A DNA stretch of 12,853 nt from Alphaproteobacteria bacterium. Lineage in GTDB: Bacteria > Pseudomonadota > Alphaproteobacteria > Rhodobacterales > Rhodobacteraceae. Shown piece after piece: positions 1-7,193 of the stretch (positions are counted from its first letter, which is position 1; the number at the start of each line of letters is the position of its first letter). The position numbers were made by a program, and so were the translations under genes. The notes beneath the pieces are model-generated. The model did not search any database, had not been told where the DNA came from, and worked only from the letters and a program-made list of their open reading frames with translations. The DNA lies in assembly GCA_030424705.1 (NCBI GenBank), contig JAUHWJ010000013.1:1-12853 (forward strand), written 5' to 3'.

Positions 1-204
1 GCGCTGACCGAGGCCATCAAGCGGCGGACCCTGGCGGGCAGCGGGCTTTCCTGGCTGCCGCGGAGCGCCGTCGCGGAGGAGATCGCCCGCGGCGACCTCG
101 TGGTCGCCGGCGGGCCGGAATGGCACGCGACTCTCACGCTGTCGCTCTTCGCCTCGCCGGACCGTCTGGACCAGACCGGGAGGGCCATCTGGGAGCGTCT
201 CTGA
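1..204 (+). CDS. LysR-type transcriptional regulator, C-terminal fragment (5' end outside window)
   Basis: An open frame from base 1 to a TGA at 202-204 gives 67 residues that read as the end of a LysR substrate-binding domain: a 'GSGLSWLP' segment, then '[10 protein letters not shown]', then the last beta strand and helix ending in 'AIWERL'. In LysR proteins this part belongs to the effector-binding region that tunes DNA binding by the N-terminal helix-turn-helix, which lies upstream of the window. It is tail-to-tail with the next LysR gene, with only 13 bases between the two stop codons. The tails look alike (LAG-x-GL-x-WLP-x-S and G-x-LVV in the same spacing), so the two are probably paralogues. 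No terminator is visible between them. Its target genes cannot be inferred. Confidence 0.8.
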   Translation, partial: ALTEAIKRRTLAGSGLSWLPRSAVAEEIARGDLVVAGGPEWHATLTLSLFASPDRLDQTGRAIWERL

Positions 205-217
205 TCCCGCTCCGCCC

Positions 218-1090
218 TCACCGAAGCGCGCAGAGCTGCGCCGCCGTTTCGTCGGAGGGGCGCGCATGGAGCGTGATCAGCAGCGGAATCGTCTGGCCCG
301 CGTCGCAGCAGACGACCAGCGAACCGCTCCGCACCTCGGCGCCGACAAGGCTCATGGGGAGCCAGCCGAGCCCCAGCCCGGCGAGCGCCATTTCCTTGAC
401 GCCGGGCGCGAAGGCGCTTTCCGCGACCACGGGCCCGGAAGGCCGCGAGCCGGGCGCGGCGGCTTCGCCGAGCAGGTCCCCGAAGAAGCTGTTCGGAGGG
501 TAGCGGAGAACGGGCGCATCCTCCGGCGGCGCGCCGCCGGGGCGGAGCGCGAACCGGAGGTCGCCGCCGGCGACCCGGACGAGCCGGTCCCGCCCCCAGA
601 CGGAGCGGACGACGCTCGGCGCGAAGGGCATCGCCTCCGCGCCCTCTGGTTCGTAGCACATGAGGAGCGACGCCTCCCCTCCCAGAAAGAGCGAGATGCA
701 CTCGTTCTGGTTTCCGGCGCGGACCCGGAACGCCGCCATCGGCAGGCTTCGCCGCGCCGCCGCCGCGAAGGGCGGGAAGGTCGACACGATCAGCGAATGC
801 TGCGCCGCCAGCGTCACCACCGAGCCGCCCGGCCGGTGCTCGGCGATCCGCCGGCGCAGCGCCTGCACATGCGCGACGAGCGCCTGCAATTCTGCCGCGT
901 TGGCCAACAGCGCCGGCTCGATCTCGACCCGGTTGGCCGAACGCTTCACGATGGGCCGCCCGAGCCATGCCTCGAAGGACTGGATGCGGCGGGAGAAAGC
1001 CGGCTGCGTCACGTTCCGCCGCCGCGCCGCGCGGCTCATGTTGCCCGCCTCCAGCAGGGTCAGCACATCGTCGAACAGGGTCAAATCCAT
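218..1090 (-). CDS. LysR-type transcriptional regulator, divergent from the cysteate lyase-like gene
   Basis: The product is 290 residues, normal LysR length. The N-terminus (about 1-60) is a classic LysR winged helix: '[17 protein letters not shown]', recognition helix '[14 protein letters not shown]', then 'LGRPIVKR'. Residues from about 85 form the periplasmic-binding-protein-like effector domain. The frame stays open up to 1144, but the start at 1090 is preferred: it has GGAGG five bases upstream and places the helix-turn-helix at the usual position, whereas the ATG at 1111 has no good Shine-Dalgarno. It is divergent from the cuyA/dcyD-like gene across 111 bases, the usual arrangement for a LysR regulator controlling its neighbour, so it probably responds to cysteate, cysteine or a related compound. 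That target is inference from position. Confidence 0.9.
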   Translation of the reverse strand: MDLTLFDDVLTLLEAGNMSRAARRRNVTQPAFSRRIQSFEAWLGRPIVKRSANRVEIEPALLANAAELQALVAHVQALRRRIAEHRPGGSVVTLAAQHSLIVSTFPPFAAAARRSLPMAAFRVRAGNQNECISLFLGGEASLLMCYEPEGAEAMPFAPSVVRSVWGRDRLVRVAGGDLRFALRPGGAPPEDAPVLRYPPNSFFGDLLGEAAAPGSRPSGPVVAESAFAPGVKEMALAGLGLGWLPMSLVGAEVRSGSLVVCCDAGQTIPLLITLHARPSDETAAQLCALR

Positions 1091-1201
1091 CGGCGCCTCC
1101 GGCTCGCTCATACCGATGATATGGGCGGACAAGGAAATTTGCATTATTGCGCCGGCGTCGACGCCCTTAGCCTAAGCGGGAAGCAGGCTGGGAGAAGAGC
1201 C
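1091..1201. promoter_or_regulatory. Divergent intergenic region between lysR and cuyA-like gene with palindrome
   Basis: These 111 bases separate the two divergent starts and must hold both promoters. A relatively AT-rich core (about 1109-1150) stands out from the GC-rich surroundings. A perfect 11-bp palindrome, CTTAG-C-CTAAG, sits at 1166-1176, ending 25 bases before the cuyA-like ATG. A weaker symmetric stretch, ATA-N7-TAT, is at 1110-1122, and GCA-N4-TGC is at 1141-1150. These are candidate LysR-binding or promoter elements. I could not identify convincing -35/-10 hexamers or a clean T-N11-A LysR box. Confidence 0.4.
1096..1100 (-). promoter_or_regulatory. Shine-Dalgarno site that fixes the LysR start
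   Basis: On the minus strand GGAGG lies five bases before the ATG at 1090. The two upstream in-frame ATG codons (1111 and 1144) lack a comparable site, so this decides the LysR start. Confidence 0.7.
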
Positions 1202-2290
1202 ATGAGTCGAACCGATCATCCCGGAGCGGCGCCGGGGCAGGGCGAAGCGGCCGCCCGCCGCGCGGCGCTCGCGGAAAGGATCGCCGCCTTTCCGCGCGTG
1301 CGCCTCGGCCATCTGCCGACGCCGCTGGAGCCGATGGACCGCTTCAGCGCGCATCTGGGCGGCCCGCGCTTCTGGGTGAAGCGGGACGATTGCACCGGCC
1401 TCTCCTCCGGCGGGAACAAGACCCGAAAGCTCGAATTCCTCATGGCCGAGGCGCTCGATCAGGGCGCCGACACGATCATCACTCAGGGCGCCACACAGTC
1501 GAACCACGCGCGGCAGACCGCCGCCGCCGCCGCCCGGATCGGGCTCGCCTGCCATATCCTGCTGGAGGACCGCACGGGTTCGAACGATCCGCAATACCGG
1601 CTGAACGGCAACGTGCTTCTCGACCGCCTGCATGGCGCGACGGTCTCCGCCCGGCCGGGCGGCGCCGACATGGTGGCGGAGATGGAGGCGCTGGCCGAAT
1701 CGCTGCGGGCGAAGGGCGCGAAGCCCTATGTCATCCCGGGCGGCGGCTCGAACCCGACCGGCGCGCTCGGCTACGTGAACTGCGCGCTGGAGCTGGCCGA
1801 ACAGGCCGCCGCGATGGATCTCGAGATCGACGCGCTGGTCCACGCCACCGGCAGCTCCGGCACCCAGGCCGGGCTCGTCGCGGGCTTGGCGGCGCTCGGG
1901 AGCGACATCCATCTTCTCGGCATCGGCGTGCGCGCGCCGCAGGAAAGGCAGGAGGGGATGGTGTTCGACCTTGCAAGGCGGACGGCCGCGCGGCTCGGCT
2001 GCGAGGAGGCCGTGCGGCGCGAGGATGTGCGCGCGAATTGCGATTATGTCGGCGCGGGCTACGGCCTCCCGACGCCGGGAATGGTCGAGGCGGTGAAGCT
2101 GCTCGCCCGTCTCGAAGGGCTCCTGTTTGACCCGGTCTATTCGGGCAAGGGGCTCGACGGCCTGATCGACCTCACCCGCAAGGGCGTTTTTGACGGGTTC
2201 CGGAACGTGGTCTTCCTCCATACCGGCGGCTCCGCCGCGCTGTTCGGCTACCCGGAGACCTTCGACCTGCCCGGCTACGCGGCGGCGTGA
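1202..2290 (+). CDS. cuyA: PLP-dependent L-cysteate sulfo-lyase / D-cysteine desulfhydrase family protein (CuyA/DcyD-like)
   Basis: The product is 362 residues of the fold-type II PLP family (ACC deaminase/D-cysteine desulfhydrase). The cofactor lysine is K73 in '[12 protein letters not shown]'. Other marks are '[17 protein letters not shown]' (95-111), '[16 protein letters not shown]' (178-193), the phosphate-binding '[10 protein letters not shown]' (215-224), and 'DYVGAGYG' with Y287, near 'DPVYSGKG'. From memory the sequence is closest to CuyA of roseobacters, which cleaves L-cysteate to pyruvate, ammonia and sulfite. D-cysteine desulfhydrase, which releases sulfide, is the main alternative and sequence alone does not settle it. 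The ATG has GGGAGAAGAG just upstream. The first 25 or so residues are a Gly/Ala-rich extension not usual in the family, and no later ATG precedes the conserved core. No sulfite exporter or sulfite dehydrogenase gene is in the window. Confidence 0.85.
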   Translation: MSRTDHPGAAPGQGEAAARRAALAERIAAFPRVRLGHLPTPLEPMDRFSAHLGGPRFWVKRDDCTGLSSGGNKTRKLEFLMAEALDQGADTIITQGATQSNHARQTAAAAARIGLACHILLEDRTGSNDPQYRLNGNVLLDRLHGATVSARPGGADMVAEMEALAESLRAKGAKPYVIPGGGSNPTGALGYVNCALELAEQAAAMDLEIDALVHATGSSGTQAGLVAGLAALGSDIHLLGIGVRAPQERQEGMVFDLARRTAARLGCEEAVRREDVRANCDYVGAGYGLPTPGMVEAVKLLARLEGLLFDPVYSGKGLDGLIDLTRKGVFDGFRNVVFLHTGGSAALFGYPETFDLPGYAAA

Positions 2291-2343
2291 CCGGCCAAGG
2301 CCGGTTCGCCCTGAGGATCAGGCGCGGGCGGCTTCAGGCCGCC
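2290..2343. terminator. Three tandem hairpins at a convergent gene junction (possible bidirectional terminator)
   Basis: The cuyA-like gene (+) stops at 2290 and the ABC ATPase (-) at 2334. Three hairpins fill the junction: ACCGGC-CAAG-GCCGGT at 2290-2305, CG(C)CCTGA-GGA-TCAGGCG with one bulge at 2307-2324, and GGCGGC-TTCAG-GCCGCC at 2327-2343, the last overlapping the ATPase stop codon. They can form in transcripts from either strand. None is followed by a U-run, so intrinsic termination is uncertain. They may instead protect the 3' ends. Confidence 0.4.
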
Positions 2344-3845
2344 TGATCGCCTCCGAGGCCGGAGATGGCCTGTATGAGGCTGTCCTCCGTCACCTCCTCG
2401 GAGCTGAAGCTGCGGATGATGCGGCCGGAATACATGGCGACGATCCGGTCGGAGACGTGCAGCACCTCGGGCATCTCCGAGCTGATGACCATGACGGCGT
2501 AGCCCTGCGCCGCGAGGGCTCTCAACAGCTTGTGGATCTCCGACTTGCTGCCGACGTCGATCCCCCGCGTCGGCTCGTCCACGATCAGCACGCGCGGGTT
2601 CATGGAGAGCCATTTCCCGATCACGATCTTCTGCTGGTTGCCGCCCGACAGGTTGCCCGCCTTCTGCCGCCAGCTTGGCGTGCGGATATCGAGCCGTTCG
2701 CGATATTCGTCGAAGATCGCGATTTCCGCGCCTTCCGCCACGAACGGCCCCGTCTTCATCTCGTCCACCTGGGGAAGGGTCATGTTGTCCCGGCAGTTCA
2801 TGCCGAGCACGAGCCCCTGTCCCTTGCGGTCCTCCGGAACGAGGCTGACGCCGTGGGCGATAGCGTCGGCCGGGGACTGGATGCGCACTTCCTCGCCATC
2901 GAGGAAGATCTGCCCGGCGGAAGGAACACGGAGGCCGAACAGCGTTTCAGCAATCTCCGTCCGCCCGGCGCCCACGAGCCCGTAGAAGCCGACCACCTCT
3001 CCCCGCCGCACCTCGAAGCTGACGTCCCGGAATAGATCGCCGCAGCTCAGCCCGCGCACCTCCAGCGCCACCTCGCCCATCTCGTGATGCGAGGCGTTGC
3101 GGCTGAGGTCGAGATTGCGCCCGATCATCATCCGGGTCACATCCTCCTCCGTCGTCTCCGCGGTGGCGACCGTGCCCTGGTATCGACCGTCGCGCAGGAT
3201 CGAGATGCGATCGGTGATCCGGAATATCTCCTCCATCCGGTGCGAGATGTAGATGATGCCGACCCCGATCGCCTTCAGGTCGGCGATCACGTCGAACAGC
3301 ACGACCTTTTCGGCGTCGGTGAGTGATGCTGTGGGTTCGTCGAAGATCACCGCCTTGGCCTCGACCGTCAGCGCGCGGGCGATCTCGACCATCTGCTGAT
3401 TGGCGATCGAAAGGTCTCCCACGCGGTCGTTCGCGTCGAACCGCACGTTCAGCCTCTTCAGGATCGCGTCGGTCTCGGCGGCCAGCTTGCCCCAGTCCAC
3501 CCGGCCGAAGCTCTTTCGCGGCAACTCGCCGAGATAGATGTTCTCCGCCACGCTCAGTTCCTCGGCGAGGCTGAGTTCCTGATGGATGAACACGATCCCC
3601 TTGGCCTTGGCCTCGAGCGGGTCGGCGATGGCGACGACCTCCTCGCCAATGTGGATCGCGCCGGAATCCGGCTGGTGAACGCCGCCGAGGACCTTCATCA
3701 GGGTGGACTTGCCGGCGCCGTTCTCGCCCATCAGGGCATGGACCTCGCCCGGCATGACCGAGAAGGAGACGCCGTCGAGCGCCCGCACCCCGGGAAAGGT
3801 CTTCACGATGCCGTCGAGGCGCAGCACGGGTTTCACGCTGGTCAT
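2334..3845 (-). CDS. Sugar ABC transporter ATP-binding protein, CUT2 (RbsA/XylG/MglA type), duplicated nucleotide-binding domains
   Basis: This 503-residue cytoplasmic ATPase powers the importer encoded just upstream. It has two nucleotide-binding domains, as in RbsA and MglA. Domain 1: Walker A 'GENGAGKST' (40-48), Q-loop Q89, degenerate signature 'LSIANQQ' (145-151), Walker B 'AVIFDEP' (165-171). Domain 2: degenerate Walker A 'GLVGAGRTE' (289-297, with Arg where Lys is expected), signature 'LSGGNQQK' (399-406), Walker B 'VLIVDEP' (419-425). One intact and one degenerate ATP site is the rule for CUT2 ATPases. The frame is open upstream to 4070, but the true ATG at 3845 overlaps the permease stop by four bases (ATGA) and has AAGGAGG upstream, showing translational coupling. 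It is the last gene of the operon. The substrate cannot be assigned from the ATPase. Confidence 0.95.
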   Translation of the reverse strand: MTSVKPVLRLDGIVKTFPGVRALDGVSFSVMPGEVHALMGENGAGKSTLMKVLGGVHQPDSGAIHIGEEVVAIADPLEAKAKGIVFIHQELSLAEELSVAENIYLGELPRKSFGRVDWGKLAAETDAILKRLNVRFDANDRVGDLSIANQQMVEIARALTVEAKAVIFDEPTASLTDAEKVVLFDVIADLKAIGVGIIYISHRMEEIFRITDRISILRDGRYQGTVATAETTEEDVTRMMIGRNLDLSRNASHHEMGEVALEVRGLSCGDLFRDVSFEVRRGEVVGFYGLVGAGRTEIAETLFGLRVPSAGQIFLDGEEVRIQSPADAIAHGVSLVPEDRKGQGLVLGMNCRDNMTLPQVDEMKTGPFVAEGAEIAIFDEYRERLDIRTPSWRQKAGNLSGGNQQKIVIGKWLSMNPRVLIVDEPTRGIDVGSKSEIHKLLRALAAQGYAVMVISSEMPEVLHVSDRIVAMYSGRIIRSFSSEEVTEDSLIQAISGLGGDQAA

Positions 3846-4843
3846 ATCTTCAACGCCTCCTTCCCCTTCACGTTGAGCTGCCGGTCGAGGATCAGGACGG
3901 CGATTAGGATCAGCCCGATCACGAGGTTCACCGTCGAGGTGTCCGCCCCGACATGGCCCAGCCCCTTGCGCAGAAGCTGGATGGCGATGACGCCGCCCAG
4001 CGTTCCGATCACGTTGCCGGCGCCGCCGGTTATCTTCGTCCCGCCGAGAACCACGGCGGTGATGACCCACAGTTCATAAAGCTGGCCGTCATTGGGGTTC
4101 ACCGACCCGCTCTCCGAATAGAACACCACGGCCGAAAGCGCCGCGAGGAAGCCGATGATCGCGAAGTTGATCGTCATGTGGCGCCCGACGCGGATGCCGG
4201 CGTTCACCGCCGCCTCGCGATTGTCGCCGATGGCGTAGGCGTTGCGCCCGTGCACCGTGCGCGCCATCAGGAACCAGACGGCCAGCGTCGCGCCCAGCAG
4301 GAACCATGTCGCCGTGTGGAGGCCGAGAACCTGCGCCTCGGCGAAATCCACCAGCGTCCAGTTGAGGTGGCTGGTCGGGTTCTCGCCGTTGAACATGAAG
4401 ACGAAGCCGCGGAAGCCCAGCATCGCGCCGAGCGTCACGATGAAGGCGTCCACCCCCGTCTTCCAGACGATCAATCCGTTCAGCGCGCCGAGCGCCGTCC
4501 CGGTCGCCAGCGCCAGAAGCCACGCGACCGGGATCGCCCGGTCGCCGAGGCCGGCGAAGATCGGCCATGTCATGCTGTCCAGCAGGACGATGGCCGCGAT
4601 GGCGAAAATCGCCCCCACGCTCAGATCGATGTTTCCGTTGACCATCACGAGCGTCATCCCCATCGCGATGATCCCGATGGGGGCGGACTGCTTCAGCAGC
4701 AGCAGCATGTTGTCCCAGTCCATGAATGCCTTGTCGGAGAGGGAGACCATCTCCCCCGCGATGCTGAAGAAGATCAGCTCCAGCACGATGAAGCCCCAGA
4801 TCGCGCCGCCTTTCAGCGCCTTGGACAATGCTCCCGGCCGCAT
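3842..4843 (-). CDS. Sugar ABC transporter permease, CUT2 family (second permease)
   Basis: This inner-membrane permease of 333 residues carries the CUT2 hallmark 'NGNIDLSVGA' (69-78) after a hydrophobic first half. Further hydrophobic segments give about eight to ten membrane helices overall, and the C-terminus ends in a short basic tail ('NVKGKEALKI'). It pairs with the other permease of this operon to form the channel, and the double ATPase attaches on the cytoplasmic side. Its stop overlaps the ATPase start by four bases. Two in-frame ATGs lie close together at 4849 and 4843. GGGAGG at 4851-4856 nearly touches the first but is seven bases from the second, so 4843 is chosen (N-terminus MRPGALSK). 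Having two different permeases resembles the galactofuranose-type (YtfT/YjfF) layout. Confidence 0.93.
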   Translation of the reverse strand: MRPGALSKALKGGAIWGFIVLELIFFSIAGEMVSLSDKAFMDWDNMLLLLKQSAPIGIIAMGMTLVMVNGNIDLSVGAIFAIAAIVLLDSMTWPIFAGLGDRAIPVAWLLALATGTALGALNGLIVWKTGVDAFIVTLGAMLGFRGFVFMFNGENPTSHLNWTLVDFAEAQVLGLHTATWFLLGATLAVWFLMARTVHGRNAYAIGDNREAAVNAGIRVGRHMTINFAIIGFLAALSAVVFYSESGSVNPNDGQLYELWVITAVVLGGTKITGGAGNVIGTLGGVIAIQLLRKGLGHVGADTSTVNLVIGLILIAVLILDRQLNVKGKEALKI

Positions 4844-4850
4844 GGTCATT

Positions 4851-4856
4851 CCTCCC
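4851..4856 (-). promoter_or_regulatory. Shine-Dalgarno site that decides the start of the second permease
   Basis: On the minus strand GGGAGG ends one base before an ATG at 4849 and seven bases before an in-frame ATG at 4843. The spacing favours 4843. The site lies in the short gap after the first permease's stop codon (4857-4859). Confidence 0.6.
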
Positions 4857-5831
4857 TCATGCGATCGGGGACCAGAGCCTGCCGCGCTTGGCGGCGATAT
4901 CCAGCCAGACCGCAAGGATGATGATGATCCAGGTCACGACGAACTGGACGTAGAAGGGCAGGCCGATCAGAAGCAGTCCGTTCTGGATGAATCCGAGAAT
5001 GAGGACGCCGATCACGGTCTTGAAGATCGTTCCCGACCCGCCCATCAGCGATGCGCCGCCGAGGATCACGGCGGCGAGCACTTCGAGCTCCAGCCCCTGG
5101 CCGACAGTGTTCTGCGAGCCGAGAGAGCGGCTGGCCTGGATCAGCCCCGCGGTCGCGACGCAGGCCGCGGAGAGGAGATAGCAGACGAACACCGTGCGGC
5201 CGCGCCTTATGCCGGAGAACGTGGCGGCCGCGCTGTTGCCGCCGACCGCATAGACCTTCCGGCCGAACGGCGTCCGGGCGAGAACGAGCCCGAGCAGCGC
5301 GGCGAGCGCGACGAAGATCAGGATCGGCACCGGGATCCCGAGCGCGAAACCTTGCCCGAAGACGCCGAACCACGTGCCTTCCTTGTCCGCGATGTCCATG
5401 TTCTGCCCGCCTGAATAGGTCAGCGTCAGGCCATGGATCGCGGACAGCATGCCCAGCGTCACGATCAGCGAGTTGAGCCGCAGATATCCGACGAGAAACC
5501 CGATGAGGGCCCCGAGGCACAGCGTCATCGCGAACATCGCGGGGATGGCGAGCAGCGGGCCGATCTGGTCATGCAGGTCGAGCACGACGATGGTCGAGAA
5601 GGACATCATCGAGCCGACGGAGAGGTCGAGATTCCCGCTGATGACCACGAAGGTCACCCCCAGCGCCATGATCCCGAGGATGGCCGAGGATCGGACGACG
5701 CTGAAAACGTTGTCGACTTCAAGGAACCGCGGGTTCGCAAGCGTGAAGGCGACCATGAACACCGCGAAGGCGATGAGGATGCCCTGCTGTGCGAGGGCGT
5801 CGCCGACCTGACGCCTCGTGATCGTCGCCAT
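4857..5831 (-). CDS. Sugar ABC transporter permease, CUT2 family (first permease)
   Basis: This inner-membrane permease of 324 residues has the CUT2 motif 'SGNLDLSVGS' (65-74), a first helix at about 16-33, and repeated long hydrophobic stretches up to 'FVVTWIIIILAVWLDIAAK' near the C-terminus, about eight to ten helices. A 'GGNSAAATFSGI' loop in the second half is the family's conserved cytoplasmic coupling region. The frame is open upstream to 5975. The ATG at 5831 is chosen because GGGAGGAG precedes it at good spacing and the upstream residues are not membrane-like. It follows the binding-protein gene after a 199-base gap holding strong hairpins, and precedes the second permease by 13 bases. 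Confidence 0.94.
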   Translation of the reverse strand: MATITRRQVGDALAQQGILIAFAVFMVAFTLANPRFLEVDNVFSVVRSSAILGIMALGVTFVVISGNLDLSVGSMMSFSTIVVLDLHDQIGPLLAIPAMFAMTLCLGALIGFLVGYLRLNSLIVTLGMLSAIHGLTLTYSGGQNMDIADKEGTWFGVFGQGFALGIPVPILIFVALAALLGLVLARTPFGRKVYAVGGNSAAATFSGIRRGRTVFVCYLLSAACVATAGLIQASRSLGSQNTVGQGLELEVLAAVILGGASLMGGSGTIFKTVIGVLILGFIQNGLLLIGLPFYVQFVVTWIIIILAVWLDIAAKRGRLWSPIA

Positions 5832-6030
5832 GATCTCCTCCCTGAAGTCGCTGGCGCTTCGCCTTGTTCGCGGCGCGCAGTCTCTTGTCACGGCGCTTAT
5901 GGTAGCACCCTTGTCGGCGTGCGCGGCGTCGCACCGAAAGATGCGATCCGCCCCCCGCGGCCGCGGCGAGACCATGCCTTGCGACCATGCGCGGGGCAGG
6001 GCGAAGCCGCGCCCCGCGCGCCGGTCCTTC
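5832..6030 (-). other. Intra-operon spacer between binding protein and permease genes
   Basis: The 199 bases between the binding-protein stop and the permease start hold no credible small gene. The end near the binding protein carries two hairpins (listed separately). Nearer the permease the only visible structure is a GC palindrome (CCGCGGCCGCGG, about 5955-5966). The gap is large for an operon whose other junctions are 13 bases or overlapping, which fits a differential-expression element. I see no strong secondary promoter, but cannot exclude one. Confidence 0.5.
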
Positions 6031-6042
6031 TCAGAAGACCGG
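5989..6042 (-). terminator. Double hairpin after the binding-protein gene (partial terminator or mRNA stabiliser)
   Basis: Two adjacent inverted repeats lie at the end of the binding-protein gene. At 6021-6042 CCGGTC-(C)-TTC pairs with GAA-GACCGG, and the three-base loop is the TGA stop codon itself (6031-6033). At 5989-5997 GCGCGGGGC pairs perfectly with GCCCCGCGC at 6011-6019 around a 13-base loop. No U-run follows. Between a binding-protein gene and its permease genes such structures commonly stabilise the upstream mRNA or reduce downstream transcription, so that binding protein exceeds permease. That role is inferred here. Confidence 0.55.
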
Positions 6043-6981
6043 CTTGCTGAACTCGTCCAGGTTCTCCTGGGTGATCTTCGGCGTGTCGAAATAGTTGAGG
6101 AACGGCACCTCTTCGCCCTTCAGGACGTCGATCGCCGTCTGCAGCGCGGCCTCGGCGTCGTCGACCGGCGACTGGTAGATCGAACCCCAGTAGTCGCCCG
6201 CCTGCATCGCCTCGTATCCGACTGCGAAGTTGGTGGCGCCGACGAAGATGATGCCGTCCCGTCCCGCCGCCTTGGCGGCGTTCAGCGCGCCGACGCCCAT
6301 GTTGTCGTCGCCCGCATAGACGCCGTCGATATCGTCGTACTTGACAAGGAAGGCCTCCATCACCGTTTGGGACTTCTCGCGGTTCCAGTCGCCCGGCTGC
6401 GTATCCACAATGGAGACGTTCGGGCAAACCTCCGGCAGGCGATCCTCGAAGCCCTTGGCCCGCTCGATGGCGGTGGTGTAGCCGGGCTGGCCGGTGATGT
6501 GCACGACCTTCGCCTCGTTCTCGACGCCCATTTCCTTGAACTTGTCGCACATGATCTCGGCGGAGCGCGCGCCCTGGGTGATGTTGTCGGGGCCGGAGAA
6601 GGACTTGACGAAGTCGAACCCCGGCTCGGCGATGTTCGAGTTGGTGACGATCACCGCGATGCCCGCCTGATGGGCCTTGCGCACGGCGGGGATCACGGCT
6701 TCGCCGTTGGTCGGCCAGATGATGATGGCGTCCACTTCCTGCTGGATCAGGTCCTCCACCTGCGCGATCTGGCGGGCCACGTCGCCGCCCGCGTCCAGAA
6801 CGACGGTCTCGACGGCGTCGTTGGCTTCGGCCGCGGCGATGAACGCCTTCTCGTAGGTGGTCTGATAGCTGTCGACGCCGACGTTGTTCTGGGTGATGCC
6901 GATCTTCATGGTCTCGGCCGAGGCGGCGCCGGCCAGGGCGAGGGCGGCGCTGGTGGTCGCAAGGATCGTGCGCAGTTTCAT
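6031..6981 (-). CDS. Sugar ABC transporter periplasmic substrate-binding protein (RbsB-like, CUT2)
   Basis: This 316-residue periplasmic protein captures the substrate and delivers it to the two permeases. A Sec signal peptide occupies residues 1-22: basic start MKLR, hydrophobic core, 'AGAASA' with cleavage before ET. The mature part is a type-I periplasmic binding fold: 'MKIGITQNN' first strand (25-33), 'DAIIIWPTNGEAVIPAV' (84-100), 'GQPGYTTAIERAKGF' (164-178), and 'GVYAGDDNMGVGALNAAKAAG' region (220-240). These match the RbsB/Peripla_BP_4 family, whose ligands are pentoses, hexoses or polyols; the exact ligand is unknown. The start at 6981 is supported by GGAGGAG at proper spacing and by the signal peptide, although the frame is open to 7101. 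It is the first gene of the operon, divergent from the wHTH-SBP regulator. Confidence 0.95.
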   Translation of the reverse strand: MKLRTILATTSAALALAGAASAETMKIGITQNNVGVDSYQTTYEKAFIAAAEANDAVETVVLDAGGDVARQIAQVEDLIQQEVDAIIIWPTNGEAVIPAVRKAHQAGIAVIVTNSNIAEPGFDFVKSFSGPDNITQGARSAEIMCDKFKEMGVENEAKVVHITGQPGYTTAIERAKGFEDRLPEVCPNVSIVDTQPGDWNREKSQTVMEAFLVKYDDIDGVYAGDDNMGVGALNAAKAAGRDGIIFVGATNFAVGYEAMQAGDYWGSIYQSPVDDAEAALQTAIDVLKGEEVPFLNYFDTPKITQENLDEFSKPVF

Positions 6982-7193
6982 TGGGTCTCCTCCGTGATGC
7001 TGTTCTGTTTTTCGATTCTGGCTGCGCCGCGACTTCAACGTAGCGGCGTCCGTCACTTCGATTTGGAGTTTTCTACATCGTCGGCGGACTCGCCCGGGCA
7101 AAGATATCCGGTGTGAACATAAAAATATCCGATATGGACATTATCGCGATACATTCCGGGCCCCGGCTTGGCGACCTTAAGGAGAGAGCGGCC
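6982..7193. promoter_or_regulatory. Divergent promoter region between the ABC operon and the fused regulator operon
   Basis: These 212 bases separate the binding-protein start (6981, -) from the regulator start (7194, +) and must hold both promoters. An AT-richer stretch at about 7100-7155 contains two 17-bp direct repeats (separate entry) and a perfect palindrome TATCGCGATA (7142-7151). Next comes CCGGG-C-CCCGG (7156-7166). In the binding-protein leader, CGCCGC (7025-7030) can pair with GCGGCG (7043-7048). AAGGAGAG at 7179-7186 is the regulator's Shine-Dalgarno. I could not assign -35/-10 boxes with confidence on either strand. Confidence 0.6.
7104..7141. repeat. Two 17-bp direct repeats, 21-bp period: candidate operators
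   Basis: ATATCCGGTGTGAACAT (7104-7120) and ATATCCGATATGGACAT (7125-7141) match at 14 of 17 positions, and their starts are 21 bp apart, two helical turns. The second copy is itself nearly palindromic (ATATCC-N5-GGACAT). Same-face spacing and location between two divergent operons fit tandem binding of a dimeric winged-helix regulator, most likely the adjacent gene product. This assignment is inferred. Confidence 0.6.

Noticed and set aside
266..1201. Long plus-strand open frame continuous with the cuyA-like gene, which would give a 674-residue protein.
   Set aside because: The upstream part is antisense to the LysR gene, has the Arg/Pro-rich composition of a GC-rich shadow frame, and matches no family. 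The ATG at 1202 has a good ribosome site.
1172..2221. 349-residue minus-strand open frame opposite the cuyA-like gene.
   Set aside because: It lies entirely within a strongly recognisable gene on the other strand and its translation is low-complexity His/Arg/Ala-rich text with no motif.
3846..4070. N-terminal extension of the ABC ATPase frame.
   Set aside because: It overlaps the permease coding sequence out of frame. The ATGA overlap and AAGGAGG site at 3845 fix the start.
5955..5966. CCGCGGCCGCGG palindrome in the operon spacer as an operator.
   Set aside because: Such GC-only palindromes arise easily by chance in DNA this GC-rich, and nothing else supports a function.
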